From Antrodiella citrinella (Eukaryota; Basidiomycota; Agaricomycetes; Polyporales; Steccherinaceae), in NCBI GenBank assembly GCA_004802725.1, contig SGPM01000351.1, positions 1-28,066 of the forward strand: a stretch of DNA of 28,066 nt, written 5' to 3'. Each line of letters starts with the position of its first letter. Within the stretch, counting starts at the first letter, position 1. Position numbers and translations under genes: made by a program. The notes beneath the pieces are model-generated. The model was not told the DNA's origin. It made no database searches and was given only the letters and a program-made list of their open reading frames with translations. Positions 10,070 through 23,712 of this stretch are shown here, piece by piece.

Positions 10070-10077
10070 TCACGTGA
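10070..10077. promoter_or_regulatory. TCACGTGA palindrome, site 2
   Basis: A second exact TCACGTGA, 343 bp before the ATP sulfurylase ATG. Both sites share the 10-mer CATCACGTGA. It is a candidate Cbf1-type site for sulfur-responsive control. Confidence 0.5.
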
Positions 10078-10420
10078 AATTAACCGGTAACTGCCGAGAT
10101 GCTTATGAAAACGCATTTGATAAGGGTTCTCCTGTCGAGTCGAATCCATCCAACAGCGTACCGTGGAACATCACCCATCGAACGGGCAGAGAGATGTGCG
10201 AATCACAGTCAGTCGTCACCCGATAAGTTAATCTCTTTTACCGTCGCGATGGATGTATCGTCTCGATGTCGGCGAGCTCAGCAAGCCTCAGCGTTGGGAT
10301 TGCGTGATACACTCACCATCGTGGTTGACTCTCATTCCATATAACGGATGACCGTGTCAAAAAAAATCGGACAAGACACCCTTCTCCCCATATCGGACAT
10401 CTTGACACAGTGCTTCAGAA

Positions 10421-12554
<2,134 letters not shown>

Positions 12555-13124
12555 GGCTATATATATCATACACTCATATGATATCTGGGGTGTGAGCTCC
12601 ATATTTCTGTACTGTCTATCCTTCATCTGGGATGCCGTTGCGCAGTTTCGGCACTGCACTCAAATTCTCTTGCGACGGTAGCTGCTCTCTCTCTCTCATA
12701 ATTGTGGATCCTAGACATACCAATTGTACTCTTTGCCTGTATCGGAATAGATGCCTTGTACTTGTTGTTGTTGTTTTGGTTCAGTATAATCTCGAAGAGC
12801 CAAGAAATTGCGCAGTATGCCCAAGAGGAGATAGGTACACGCGAGACGAGCTGCCCTGGAGATGCCGCCGGTGACATGCGCTTGAGCGGTGCATTGCCTC
12901 CTACACTGGGTTGCCACGCTCAAAATAAAAGACCACTTTTCGCCTATTGTCCTGTTGTTTACGCATCGTTCACGTCCCTCCGCCTCTCTTCTCGCTTGCT
13001 TCACATTACCTTCTTGTTTTTCTCCCTTCTTTCCTTTCACTGACGTTGGACTCTCGCTGCTGCTGATCTCGTTGCCACACTTGCTATCCGCACATCACTA
13101 TCACCACACCACTACAGCAAACAG
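12555..13124 (+). promoter_or_regulatory. Spacer with pyrimidine-rich leader of the protease gene
   Basis: 570 bp between two genes on the same strand. The first part is AT-rich and likely MET3 3' UTR. Bases about 12950-13110 are strongly C/T-rich (many CTTC, CTCC runs) and end in an A-rich ACAGCAAACAG just before the ATG. Such a CT-rich tract is typical of fungal promoters and transcription start regions. No gene is seen. Confidence 0.45.
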
Positions 13125-14910
13125 ATGAAACACTTGGCCCCCTCGTTCGCCCTGTGCTTCTCGTTCCTTCTGCACGACTTCCTTTTGGTAGATGCATTGC
13201 GCATTCATGGACAGCGGATACGACGGGAGGAGCTGTCGGCGCGAGAGCGGAATGTGTACGGGCTGCTGGGGCGCAGGTCGCCGATGGAGAGCGACTTGCA
13301 GAACACGGGAGACCTGAACTACTTTACTAACATCTCGCTGGGAAACCCCCCAGCGCAGTTCAAAGTGCTGATCGATACGGGCAGGTGAGTGGACCCTTCC
13401 TTCGACTACGAGAAGAGAAGTTTCTTAATGAGTGTTCCCGTAGCTCGGACTTGACGGTAGCTGGAAACGTCGCTGCGACCACGGATGCAGGGAAGACCGC
13501 GTCAGTGAGTTACGCTATCGGACAGGTATCAGGTCTGTCTCTCTTCACCATTTCGTTATTCGGCTAGTATCTTACTCGACGATCCTACCGCCAGGTCCCA
13601 TCCAATTCGCGCAGCTCGAATGGGAAGGATTCACAGTCCCAAGTCAGGCCTTCCTTCTCGATCAGTCTGGAGACCAAAAGGCCGGCAACGGCATCATCGG
13701 TCTCGGGCCCAACTCAGCTTCAGAAATCCGGAGCACGCTGAACGCTCAAACGGGCGACAGCGTCCTCAACAGCATCTTCCGCACCAACACCTCCACACCG
13801 AACTTCATCACCGTCCTTCTCGGGCGCTCGGACGACGCCACCGACCAGTTCCCTGGAGACTTCACTGTGGGGTCTATCATCGATGGGTACACGAATGTGT
13901 CGAGCATGCCGAAGTTGTCTGTGCAGGATGTGACGACGGGGTCGGGACAGCATTGGCAGACGGCGTTGGATGCGAATGGGACGATTGGGCCGGATGGTAA
14001 CCCGGTGCAGTTGACCTCGAGAGTGAAGGGTTCGGGTAATCAATTGCAGGCTGTGTTCGATACTGGGTTCTCATTACCCCAAGTGCCCAAGTACGTCCTC
14101 ATGCATTCACCATCCTCGTTGCGTTGTGCTTACTGCGGTTGCGCAGAGCCATAGCTGACGCGTTTTACGGACGTGTACCCGGTGCTCAATTCGTGAACCT
14201 CACAAACGTTGGCTCGGTCTACACATTGTCGTGTGAGACTGAGCTGAATGTGACTTTCGTCTTTGGCGGCGTGAAAATCCCGATACACCCCCTGGACACG
14301 GTCACGGACAGTTTAGCCCAGACGGACTCTCTTGGCAACACCGTGTGTGTTGGCGCTTTTCAGCCTATCATGTCTACGGCGCAGTCAGACTCGTATGATA
14401 TGATCCTGGGCATGTCGTTCCGTAAGTCATCGATTCTTTTGACCGGATCGCACCAGTATCTGATCCTATCCTGCAGTGAGAAACACGTACATGCTAGTGA
14501 ACTTTGGTGACTTCGTCGACAACGCAGGGAAGAACACGACCGACCCTTACGTTCAACTCCTCCCCACCACCGACCTCGCGGAAGCCCACAACGACTTTGT
14601 CTCTGCGCGACTCAACGGCATCGACAACACGGGCAACTTTCACCTCCTCCCCGCCAGCGTGCTTCCTCCAAGCGACGAGCAAGACTCTGCGGAGGACAAC
14701 GAGTCGATATCGGAGAAGATCCATCCCTACCTGCCTTACATTATCGCTGGGTCGACGGCGTTGGGTGCGCTGCTATTTGGCTCTGTTCTGTGGTGCTGCA
14801 TCAGCAGCAACAGGAAGAAGAGGTATCAGAAGCTCCGGGAGCACACGGCACCTGCTGGCTACGACCAACCCCCACCGTTCCAGGAATACCAACCGGCGAG
14901 ACGCTATTAG
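13125..14910 (+). CDS. Membrane-anchored aspartic protease (pepsin family A1)
   Basis: A secretory-pathway endopeptidase by family. Five exons: 13125-13384, 13444-13532, 13595-14090, 14147-14421 and 14477-14910; 517 residues, GT-AG introns of 55-62 nt. Residues 1-25 form a signal peptide (MKHLAPSFALCFSFLL). The first active-site motif, DTGSS, is at about 84-88 and is split by intron 1. The flap region is VSYAIGQVSGPIQFAQLEWEG. IIGLGPNS follows, then the second active-site motif AVFDTGFS at about 270-277, so both catalytic Asp are present. The typical end-of-fold motif ILGMSFLRNTYMLVNF is also there. A polar linker leads to one membrane helix at about 460-482 (YIIAGSTALGALLFGSVLWCC), then a basic, Pro-rich cytoplasmic tail. 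This is a type I membrane enzyme, like fungal yapsin or barrier-type proteases in plan, perhaps acting on surface or wall proteins. The substrate is unknown. Confidence 0.92.
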
Positions 14911-15967
14911 GCGTTTCGTGCTTTCTCGTCCCCTCCGCTCATTTCTCGTCGTCGTTTGCTGTTGGTGGTTTCTTGGTTTGTTCCGTTGCTGCTTGCTTTC
15001 CCACCATCTTTCTTTTATTTCTCAAACATATCCTCCGACGCATGTATGGGCCGTTCTCATATTTTTCATGTTATATCCACTATTGAATTGCTACAAGCTC
15101 ACGGACACTGTGCAATATATCCTACACGATTTGAATGTACCCGATTGCTGCGCGGAACGGGGGCGAGTTTCACTGGGAACGAATCGGGCTAGATGCGTGG
15201 TCGTGGGTTGCGGATGGCGGGGCCGGTGTTGGCCGTTGGATCGGGGGTGGTGGGCGTTGACGTGACTGATGGCGAGGAGGGTATCCGGAGTCCTGGCCAG
15301 GGTTGCACGGCCGAGGAGAATGGTCGGAGATGGGCATGGGCTCAGGGCATGGGCGTCGACCACGGGGACGGTGAGGTCTTTGCCCGTGACGGTGATGAGA
15401 CGAGCGGGAAGCAGTGTGACGTGATGTCACTGTCTCGTGTGACGGGCTTCGAAGACGCAGCAGCCGGCGACGAGCAGTGGCAGGGGTTGGCAGCGGGTCT
15501 TGCCACGCGTGTGCTGCGGGCCGCGATGGGAAGACGCTTGCTAGACGGTGAGAAATGGGGCATGGAGATGTCTATCATCACGCGAGATGGCCTGCTGGGT
15601 CGGTGGTGGAGGGGCCGATGACGACGCCGAGGGCTGGTTTGTCGCCGCTGTGCCCGTGTGGTGGGTGGTCGACGATGAGCACGCGCAAGACGACGACGAC
15701 GACAAGAGAGGGCACAGCGAAAGAGGACCCTCGAACGGTGAGCGTGGGTGATGGGCGGTGACGAAGAGGGAGGTGCCAACGCTGCCGGCAATGAGCGAAG
15801 TGGTCCTCTGGGGTCCGACCATCGCTGATTCGCTCTGGGCTCCCGTGCTCCCCGGCGTCGACTGGGCCACGCGTGCGAACACCAAAGTCGGCGCTCTCAT
15901 AACCCCTTGCCAACGTCCCCTCCTCCCTCGTCACCACGCACGGCACCCAACCCCCCCTCCCCCCACC
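14911..15967. other. Long GC-rich spacer, gene content unresolved
   Basis: 1,057 bp between the protease stop and the CHD1 start. Bases 14911-15150 are T-rich and look like protease 3' UTR. From about 15190 to 15960 the DNA is GC-rich and open in several frames on both strands. On the minus strand, 15900-15541 (from ARVAQSTPGSTGAQSESAMV) and the frame around 15363-15100 (TPDTLLAISHVNAHHP) look somewhat protein-like. I could not splice them into one convincing product or name a family. The stretch also holds the CHD1 promoter; a C-rich leader, CCCCCCCTCCCCCCACC-like, abuts the ATG. Confidence 0.35.
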
Positions 15968-18900
15968 ATGTCTGACAACGACGACCCCATGCATCCCGCC
16001 ACCGACAACCTCGACCCGTCCTCAGACAGTTCCAGCTCCGAGAGCAACATGCAGGTCGACTCCGACGTCGACGTCCAGAAGTCCCCTGACATCGACGCCG
16101 ACGGCGAGTTCGAAGACGACGAACCTGCTGCCCCCGTCGCTTCCACCTCGAACGGCACTTACCTCTCCAAGCGAACTGTACGTCTTACCCTCTTCCACCT
16201 GTTCACCGTGCCCACAGTGCTCATTGTTGAGGACATACATCAGGTCAAAGACGAGGATGATTCGGTGCGTAGTGCCCGTGCTTCCGTTGAGGCTCCCATG
16301 CTCAACGGCGGTGTGCAGGGCTTCGACGACGACCCCGCAGATGACAACAACGACGAGGAAGAGGACGACGAGGAGGAAGATGCGTCGTATGCCGACGAGG
16401 AGTATGGTACAACAACAAAGAAGAAGGCACCAAAGAAGAAGAAAGCACCCTCTAAGCCTAAAGGTATGTCCAATTTTCACCAAGGGCTGCTCGATCACAT
16501 GTGACTGATAGAAAAGTCCAAGTTTTTGCACGCCCTTCCGCGTTGGCTGCATCTGACTCAGACTCGGATTATGGTGCGCGGTCGAAGAAGAAAAAGAAGC
16601 CAAAGGTCTCCTCCGACGAGATCAGGGTCTCCAGCCGTGGCGGCAAGATACCCAACTACATCGACGACGTCCAGGACTTTGAGCAGTTTGACGAGGACGA
16701 CGCGGCTGCGGCAATCGCGTATGCTGACGCGACGCAGACCAAGGAGGAGGACGAGATTGAGCAAGTGCTGGGCCATTGTCGAGACGAGGACCATAAGAGT
16801 GACCCAGAGGATAATTGGTATACCAACATCGTAAGTCGCGTTTGTACTGTCACAAATCACACTCCTTCATATCCTCGTTTCAGCGCTTCCATATCAAGTG
16901 GAAGAATTTCTCTCATTTACACAACACCGACGAGGAATACGAATTCCTGAAACGGTTCAAGGGTTTGAAACGCGTGGACAACTACATCAAGGCCTACAAA
17001 CAGTATCAAGACCGCTTGCACGAGCAGAACCTCACCCAGGAAGACTACGAAGTCCTTCTCCTCGACAAGGAGCGAGAGAAGGAAGATTTGGAGACCTTCA
17101 AGACCGTCGAGCGCATCATCTCGCAACGCGAGACAGCGAGTGGCGAGGTCGAGTACTTCTGCAAGTGGAACGGTCTCAACTACGAGCACTGCACTTGGGA
17201 GTTGCAGGATGAGATCAAGGCCATCGCTAAGGAGCAAATTGACGCATTCAGGACTCGTGAATCGGAAGCCAAGTTTCCTTACAAGAGCGCACCATATGCT
17301 AGGGACAAGAGACCCACCTTTCAGAAGATCACAGAGGACCCTCCATATCTCGTCGCGACGGGTGGTGAACTGAAGGATTTCCAGCTTACAGGGTTGAACT
17401 GGCTGGCATATCTATGGTCTCAAGGAGACAACGGTATCCTCGCTGACGAGATGGGTCTCGGGAAGGTACGTATTCGTTCTGCGTTCCCATGTTTGCGACG
17501 CCTAAACCTATGCAATACATTAGACCGTTCAAAGTGTGGCGTTCATCTCGTATCTCTTCCACGAGCTGCGACAGTACGGTCCCTTCTTGGTCATTGTTCC
17601 ACTGTCCACTATCACCGCTTGGCAATCACAGTTCGCGACATGGGCACCCGATATCAACGTCATCACATACATTGGTACCGCCACAGCTCGGGATGTCATA
17701 CGCAGATACGAATTTGGCCCGTCCACCAAGAAGCTGAAGATGAATGTACTCTTGACAACGTACGAGATCACCCTGAGAGACGTCAAGGAGTTGGGTGACA
17801 TTAAGTGGCAAGTGTTGGCAGTTGACGAGGTGAGCTCGATTTGATTACAAGCGGTGCTACTCTTTTGACGCGTTCTTGTATTTCTTCAGGCTCATCGACT
17901 GAAGAACTCAGAGAGCCAACTATATGAGGCGCTAAGTTCGTTTGCTGCGGCTTCCAAGCTCCTCATAACGGGAACTCCCCTGCAAAACAATGTCAGAGGT
18001 GCGGCATTCGTTCATTCAGACGATGTATCATTCAGTTGAGATGATATGGTCCCTTTAGAATTGCTTGCGCTGATGCATTTCTTGATGCCCGACAAGTGTG
18101 AGCATCTACATTGTTGCTATAGCCTTCTCTTCGATCTAACGTTTCATTCCAACAGTCTTGCTATCCAACGAGTTCGATCTGTCCGACGTCGACCACGAGT
18201 CCAAGATCAAGGAACTACACAAGCAGCTTGAATCTTTGATGTTGCGTCGCCTCAAGCGTGATGTTCTCACCTCTTTACCTACGAAGAGTGAGCGGATCCT
18301 GCGGGTAGAGATGTCCGCGCTCCAAACGCACTATTACAAGAACATCTTGACGAAGGCATGTCACGCTCTCTCTCTCCTATCTGGCACCACCAACTGATCG
18401 TGTTCATGAGTAGAACTTCCAAGGACTGATCAAGAGCGCTGGCGGTAACAACAACATCAGCCTGTTGAACATCGGTGAGCGCACTTTCCGCCGCGTTTCC
18501 ATGGCATGTCCTAACAGTCAACAGCGATGGAGTTGAAGAAGGCGGCGAACCACCCATACCTTTTCGACGGGGCGGAGGGGGATCCCGTGTCGACGGAAGA
18601 TACCCTCAAGGGCCTCCTCATGTCTAGTGGCAAGATGGTCTTGCTCGACAAGCTCCTTGTGCGACTGCGCTCAGATGGCCACCGCGTTCTCATCTTCAGT
18701 CAGATGGTCCGCATGCTTGACATCCTTAGTGACTACATGTCCTTGCGCGGATATCCACACCAGCGGTTAGACGGTATGGTGTCGTCGGACGCACGCAAGA
18801 AGTCGATCGCTCATTTCAACGCACCTGGATCCCCGGATTTTGCGTTTCTGCTCAGTACACGCGCCGGTGGTCTCGGTATCAACTTGGAAACGGCCGATAC

Positions 18901-21435
18901 TGTCATTATCTTTGACGTGAGTAATATCACATACACACCATTTCACCTTACCCCTCTATCCTTTACCCTATCCTTTGATGGCGGCTTGTCTCATTTGACA
19001 TTATCCTCCACGAGAGCCGCATTGCTGACGGCAATTTTTTTTATAACTGCAGAGCGACTGGAATCCGCAAAACGACTTGCAGGCGATGGCACGTGCGCAT
19101 CGTATCGGCCAGAAGTCGCATGTGAGCGTGTACAGGTTCGTGAGCAAGGACACGATGGAGGAGGACGTCCTAGAGCGTGCCAAGAAGAAGATGGTGCTCG
19201 AGTACGCTAGTGAGTCTAGTCTTTCCGTTCGTCCCTTCACTTCCTCGCGGCAACGAGGAAACCGCCTGTTCGCTGTCGGACTTCGATCCATCATGCTGAG
19301 GACGTCTGCTGATCAACCGTTTCGTCCCGTTCGCCCTGCCGCCTAAATACAGTCATCAACCAGATGGACACGTCGCAAGCGCACCTCAGCTCCAAAGCCA
19401 CCCCTCGCGACGCCCCGAAGCCCAGCGACCTGAGCAAGGACGAACTTCATGCTGTGCTGAAGTACGGTGCTCAAAAGATGTGCGCATTCCCGTTATAGTA
19501 ATTGTCACTCTGTGGCCTGACATCATGCGCGTGCCTTTTCGTTTTCTTTGTTGACTCGCAGCTTCGACAAGGATGACAACCAGCAGAACCAGAAACTGGA
19601 CGATATGGATCTCGACGACATCCTCAACCGCGCCGAACAGCACGAAACGATTGCGACCCAGGGCGAGGCGTCCCTCGGTGGCGAGAGCTTCCTTGCTCAG
19701 TTTGCTAACATCAGCGACATCAAGAACGACATGAACTGGGAGGATATCATTCCTTTGGAGGACCGACAGCGATTCGAGCAGGAGGAGACACAGCGGAAGT
19801 TGGAGGAGCTCAACCATCAAGAGGCGAAGGACAGGAAACGAAATCATGCTCCCGTTTCGTATGAGGGGATGGATGTTGAGCATACGGCGACGACGTCTGC
19901 GCCGAAGAAGCCCAAGGGTCCTGCGCCACAGAGGAAGACGGCGAGTCAGAAAGCGATGGAGCTCAAGGAGCGAGACGTCCGTGTGCTGATCCGCAGCTTG
20001 CAACGTTGGGGGGACATTCGTCAACGTTACGACATCATTGTGAGTTAGCCACCTGGTTGTTGTATGTCCATGAAGATGCTGACTCTATGTGATAGGTCAC
20101 CGAGGCGAAGCTGCAAGACAAGAACAAGGGTATGATCATCGACACCGCTGATGATATAGTGGCCTTGTGCTTGCAAGCTGTGGAAGAGAATAACGCCGAG
20201 AAACGTGCTCGCGTTCAGGCAGGCGAGACACTCACCAACGCACAGAAGAGCAAAGCTGTTTTGGTCGCGTACCGCAACGTTGGTAACATCAATGCTGAGA
20301 CCGTTCTTTCCCGCCACCGCGACCTCCAGATCCTCTTCAAGTATCTCGGCGGCCTTGACGATAACATCTATGACTGGACTATCCCTATTGATAACATTCG
20401 ACCGACGCTGAATTGGTCTGGGCGTTGGGGTCCTCAGGAAGATGCCATGTTGCTCGTTGGCGCATATCTCTATGGCTTCGGTAACTGGGAGGCGATGGCG
20501 AAGGATGCAAAGCTTGGCCTCGATGGCAAGTTCTTCTTGGAGGAAGGCAAGAAGGGCGAAGACGCCTCGACGAAGCCCATTCCCAACGCCATCCACCTGG
20601 TGCGTCGGGGCGACTTCCTCCTGAGCATCCTGCGGGAGCACGACGAGAAGCTGCGTGCTATTGAGAGCACGTTGCAGCGGAAAGGGCCGAACCCGAAGTT
20701 GTCGGCGTCGCCTCCACCTGTGGCGTCCACGTCATATAGCACGAACATCAAGAAGAGAGCGGAGAGCGAGGCGGTCGCCTCCGTGGACGAGGGCAGCAGC
20801 ACGAAAAAGAGGAAGCGGAGACCGACGCCTACGTTCACGGACTCGTCATCGTCGGATGAGTGTCCATCGATGGACGAGGCGTCGACGAAGGAGGAGCTGA
20901 GACCGGTGAAGAAGCAGCTGGTATGTTACACTTTCATTTGCCTTTGTTTATATATGCGTGACTTACATTTTGGCTTCTCAGAAAAACCTGAAGCTGTCTG
21001 GAGGCGACATGCCGAGAGAAGAGAAGGTTGCTATTCTGAAGGAGTCGCTGGCCGCGATTGGAAAGCGAATAGAGCATGTTCTGACTGTGAGGGCCGCCGC
21101 CGGTGAGGATCGCGAGCGATGGCGTCGACATTTATGGACGTGCGTTACATTCCAAGTTATGTTTTTGACGTGGACTGACGGATTATATCTTCTTTAGGTT
21201 TGTTACGCTCTTCTGGCCCAAGAAAGTCAGAGCAGCGAAGCTGGAGGAGATCCACGCGAAGATGGTGGTGAAGGAGGGTGCGTCGGCGTCGCGGTCTACG
21301 CCGAGCGAGTCAAGTGCACCAAAGAAACCTCGTCTGAGTGCAAGCACTTCTGCACCTGCTGTGACAGGCCGGAATGGATCCGCACTGCCGTCAGCCTCGA
21401 CGAGTTCATCTCATACCAACGGCAAATTTCGGTGA
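15968..21435 (+). CDS. CHD1: CHD1-type chromatin-remodelling ATPase
   Basis: A nuclear SNF2-family remodeller that spaces nucleosomes over transcribed genes. Seventeen exons: 15968-16177, 16244-16264, 16319-16463, 16517-16830, 16884-17465, 17524-17829, 17890-17998, 18059-18097, 18156-18355, 18414-18474, 18525-18916, 19053-19209, 19353-19479, 19562-20039, 20096-20920, 20982-21139 and 21198-21435; 1,453 residues. Domain order: acidic Ser-rich N-terminus; chromodomain 1 (about 195-290, [14 protein letters not shown]); chromodomain 2 (about 300-365, [16 protein letters not shown]); SNF2 ATPase from about 390 with DEMGLGKT, DEAHRLKN (split by intron 6) and ITGTPLQNN; helicase C with [29 protein letters not shown] and RAHRIGQK (about 805); SANT/SLIDE-type DNA-binding region (about 1020-1240); C-terminal CHCT/DUF4208 domain ([13 protein letters not shown] to LFWPKKV). 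Intron 9 (18356-18413) has a GC donor. The start is ATG 15968 in CACC context; an upstream in-frame extension is not supported. Confidence 0.93.
18356..18413 (+). other. GC-AG intron in CHD1
   Basis: The exon ends ACGAAG and the intron starts GCATGT, ending GAGTAG. Reading through gives a stop codon, and the nearby GT (18359) breaks the phase. Joining AAG to AACTTCCAAGG yields ILTKNFQGLIK, matching the conserved CHD1 ILT-[RK]-N segment. Confidence 0.85.
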
Positions 21436-22303
21436 CACTGGTGTGCCCTTGCTTTTGAACTTATTTGATTTACTTGCTCTCTCGTCTCCTGATGAACATC
21501 ACGCTATCTACTCTCCTCCGTCGGTCGTCGTCGTCATTTGTGGTCTCGGTCGTGGACCGTTCTCTCTTGCTTTATATTGTTACTATGTCTGCTCGAGTCG
21601 TGTCCTTCGTTATATCTCTCCCGTCTCTTCTGTGTAGTGCTGGAACTCGTACTGTATCGTTGTCGTCCCTTATCCCTCGTTTTGCTCGTCTTCTACCCTC
21701 TGTCTTTCTGTTTTTGGCTTTTCTCTACGTTTACACCATCGCGCATACAATCGCTATGATACACCCCCCTCGATTTAGTTCATTGACTAGTTATCATGAA
21801 TACATGAGTAAACCGAATATTCGACCACAGAGTGCGTGGGTCTGCTGAGATTACAATGGCGCGTTTTCGTTGACATCCAAATTTTTGTCGAGGTTCTTCC
21901 TTTCCCTTTCACTCTCTCTTCTACCCTGAACGTGATGCTGTTAGCCTGTTTCTCATCGGAGTCATGCATTTTCTAAGCTCTCAGATATTGTCCGCACTTC
22001 TCACGATTGATATATGCAACCGCGTCGATGCGAACTGCAAAACTGGAAGGAGTTAGGTCACCCGGAAAGTCAGCCAACTTGTTCGTACGCACTCTTCCTA
22101 TCGATTACTGTATGTACTGAACATAGCTCTGATGAGGATAGCAATATGTTCTTCGGGCTGCTTCTTCGTTGGAGCTTCCTAACGCCTGAGGGCCCTGACG
22201 CCTGAGTGGTCTTATAAAGCGGGAACAGATGCTTGCGAACTCTTTATCGTCTCCCCAAGCTAGCAGCCTGGTCCCAGTCTAGTAACTTGAAACTGCTTTC
22301 GTT
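21436..22303 (+). other. CHD1 3' flank and hydrolase copy 1 upstream region
   Basis: 868 bp without a supported gene. 21436-21730 is pyrimidine-rich (probable CHD1 3' UTR). From 21732 the sequence is recognisably duplicated at 23771 onward. A TATAAA at 22213-22218 lies 91 bp before the copy 1 ATG. Confidence 0.5.
22213..22218 (+). promoter_or_regulatory. TATA box of hydrolase copy 1
   Basis: CTTATAAAGC, 91 bp before the ATG. The equivalent element in copy 2 is 92 bp before its ATG, followed in both by a similar leader (GATGCTTG-GAA-TCT). Confidence 0.6.
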
Positions 22304-23712
22304 ATGGCTATCCTACCTATGGAGAAGCGAGGTGTATTTGCTGTTCATGACACAGGTGCACCGGAGCGTCCCGGTGACGAGAACGCCCGGTATCATCGTT
22401 GGTACTTCTTCACGGATATTTGTGGCATTCTGGTATGTGAACGCAGTGATGGAGCTGCCCTTTACTGACTGCGACTGGTTCCTCTTGTCCAGATATATTC
22501 GTTCGCCTTGTTCCTTTGACGAAGGCTGAACATCTGTGCCGTCTGGTCGTGGGTCAACAGAGGAGGATAGCCCGGTTCGACACCTTTCACGACGACGAAC
22601 TTCAAATTTTCGTTTCGTCCAAAGCTGAAGACTCTGAATATGCTCGGAACTTCTGCAAAAATCGTGCGAAGGAGATATACGACTTCCTGGAGGATTTCGT
22701 ACAATCCGAGAATATCTCAGTGGAGGGCGAGATCAGTCTCGCAGGATGGTCTTTTGGTTCTGCGTTTACGATGATGTTCCTCGCATACGCTTTGCAAATT
22801 CTCCCCAAGAATGGTCTCGATTTGTATCCTTACATTCGCTCAGTGATCGCGTACGGTATGGTTTTGACCCATGATCCTATCAAGTACTGTGTTCTCAATG
22901 TTTTTGTGTCAGAGTCGGCTTCCGTTATCTTTGGTTATCCTCCACCATCTGGACATTGGAGTCCTACAACCGACCCGTCTATTCTTCAGGAAAAAGTGAT
23001 GACCAAGGCTTTCCCAAGCTGGGCGTCGGATTACTACAAGCACGGAGACAACGTCTCTGAGCTGGAATACCGGATCTCTCTACCCCATCCTCCAGCAACA
23101 ATAAACACGGTACCGGAAGGTTACGTGTTTCTGCCACCCGTCACAGCGCCGGAAGGCTCAGACGTCGTGCTCAGCGGCACGAATAGATTGGGCGTATTCG
23201 CAGAAATCAGGAAACAAGCACTGTACCCTGTGGCAGAGAAATTGGACACGCGGGGAGGATGGGACTGTGTTCCACTACATCTAGTGTGGTGCGATCGTAG
23301 CATTGGGTCTGCAGTCCACTGTGCTATGTCTTTCCAGGCGGAGATCAACGAAGCCAGTCGCGCAGGAAGAGTGACGCGACCTGTGAAGGTTACACGCATA
23401 CGAGAAGCGAACCATTTAGTAAGTGCTGCTCAAAGTCGCACAGTTCAGACTAAGCTGAAGCTCAGCATCGCCGTGCAGGCTCACTGGGATCAACCCAAAG
23501 AGATGTTGTCTGCAGTTCTGGGCCCCACCGGGGAACTTGAATTCATACAACCTATTCTGAAATCATGTATATCATTTTTGTCTCTATTGCTATGGCTGAT
23601 TGAGTATTTTCTCGCGAACAGTGCCTCTAACCTCATCGGCGGACAAAAACTCTCAGACTTAGATCGCGGTAGCTGCCAACCCACCCACAGCCTCCGGCCT
23701 CAGTCGTCATGA
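22304..23712 (+). pseudogene. Alpha/beta-hydrolase, decayed copy 1
   Basis: Paralogue of the intact gene at 24300, same intron positions: exons 22304-22432, 22493-22855, 22913-23418 and from 23479. Compared with copy 2, exon 1 lacks one base in TATCAT-CGTTGG (after 22396), so the oxyanion motif (LLHGYLWHSG in copy 2) is out of frame. The splice to exon 2 then leads to a stop (TGA 22518-22520). Exon 2 has a one-base gain near 22551 and a one-base loss near 22591-22597 that cancel; the original frame between them contains TAG at 22568-22570. The later parts remain clean: AGWSFGSAF (nucleophile elbow), VWCDRSIGSAVHCAMSFQ and REANHL-AHWDQPKE. The 3' end differs: the frame runs on past the copy 2 stop position to 23712, picking up a hydrophobic tail. 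I read it as a pseudogene; translation from a downstream start would lack the oxyanion hole. Confidence 0.8.

Larger units (their letters stand above)
9608..10420. promoter_or_regulatory. Divergent promoter region, membrane protein / ATP sulfurylase
   Basis: 813 bp between two outward-facing starts. It contains a telomere-like inverted repeat, two TCACGTGA sites, an 11-bp tandem repeat and a TATTTATA element at 9924-9931. The TATA-like element is about 490 bp from the MET3 ATG, so the leader may be long, or it may serve another transcript. No convincing coding sequence is seen. Confidence 0.5.

Noticed and set aside
10100..10165. tRNA-like B-box (GAGTCGAATCC)
   Set aside because: No matching acceptor stem, A-box or anticodon arm could be placed.
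15758..15967. Upstream extension of CHD1
   Set aside because: It starts with a non-ATG codon, the sequence is Pro/Arg/His-rich and unlike CHD1, and an ATG in CACC context at 15968 begins the acidic N-terminus.
16022..16603. Long minus-strand frame across the CHD1 N-terminus
   Set aside because: It is the mirror of Asp/Glu/Lys/Ser-rich codons, which produce spurious open frames.
19089..19096. CACGTG elsewhere (also near 8242 and 25254)
   Set aside because: Only the 6-base core is present, inside coding or intron sequence, without the 8-bp TCACGTGA form.
21465..21848. Hydrophobic open frame after CHD1
   Set aside because: It derives from a pyrimidine-rich 3' flank (Leu/Ser/Phe/Val codons) with no conserved motif.
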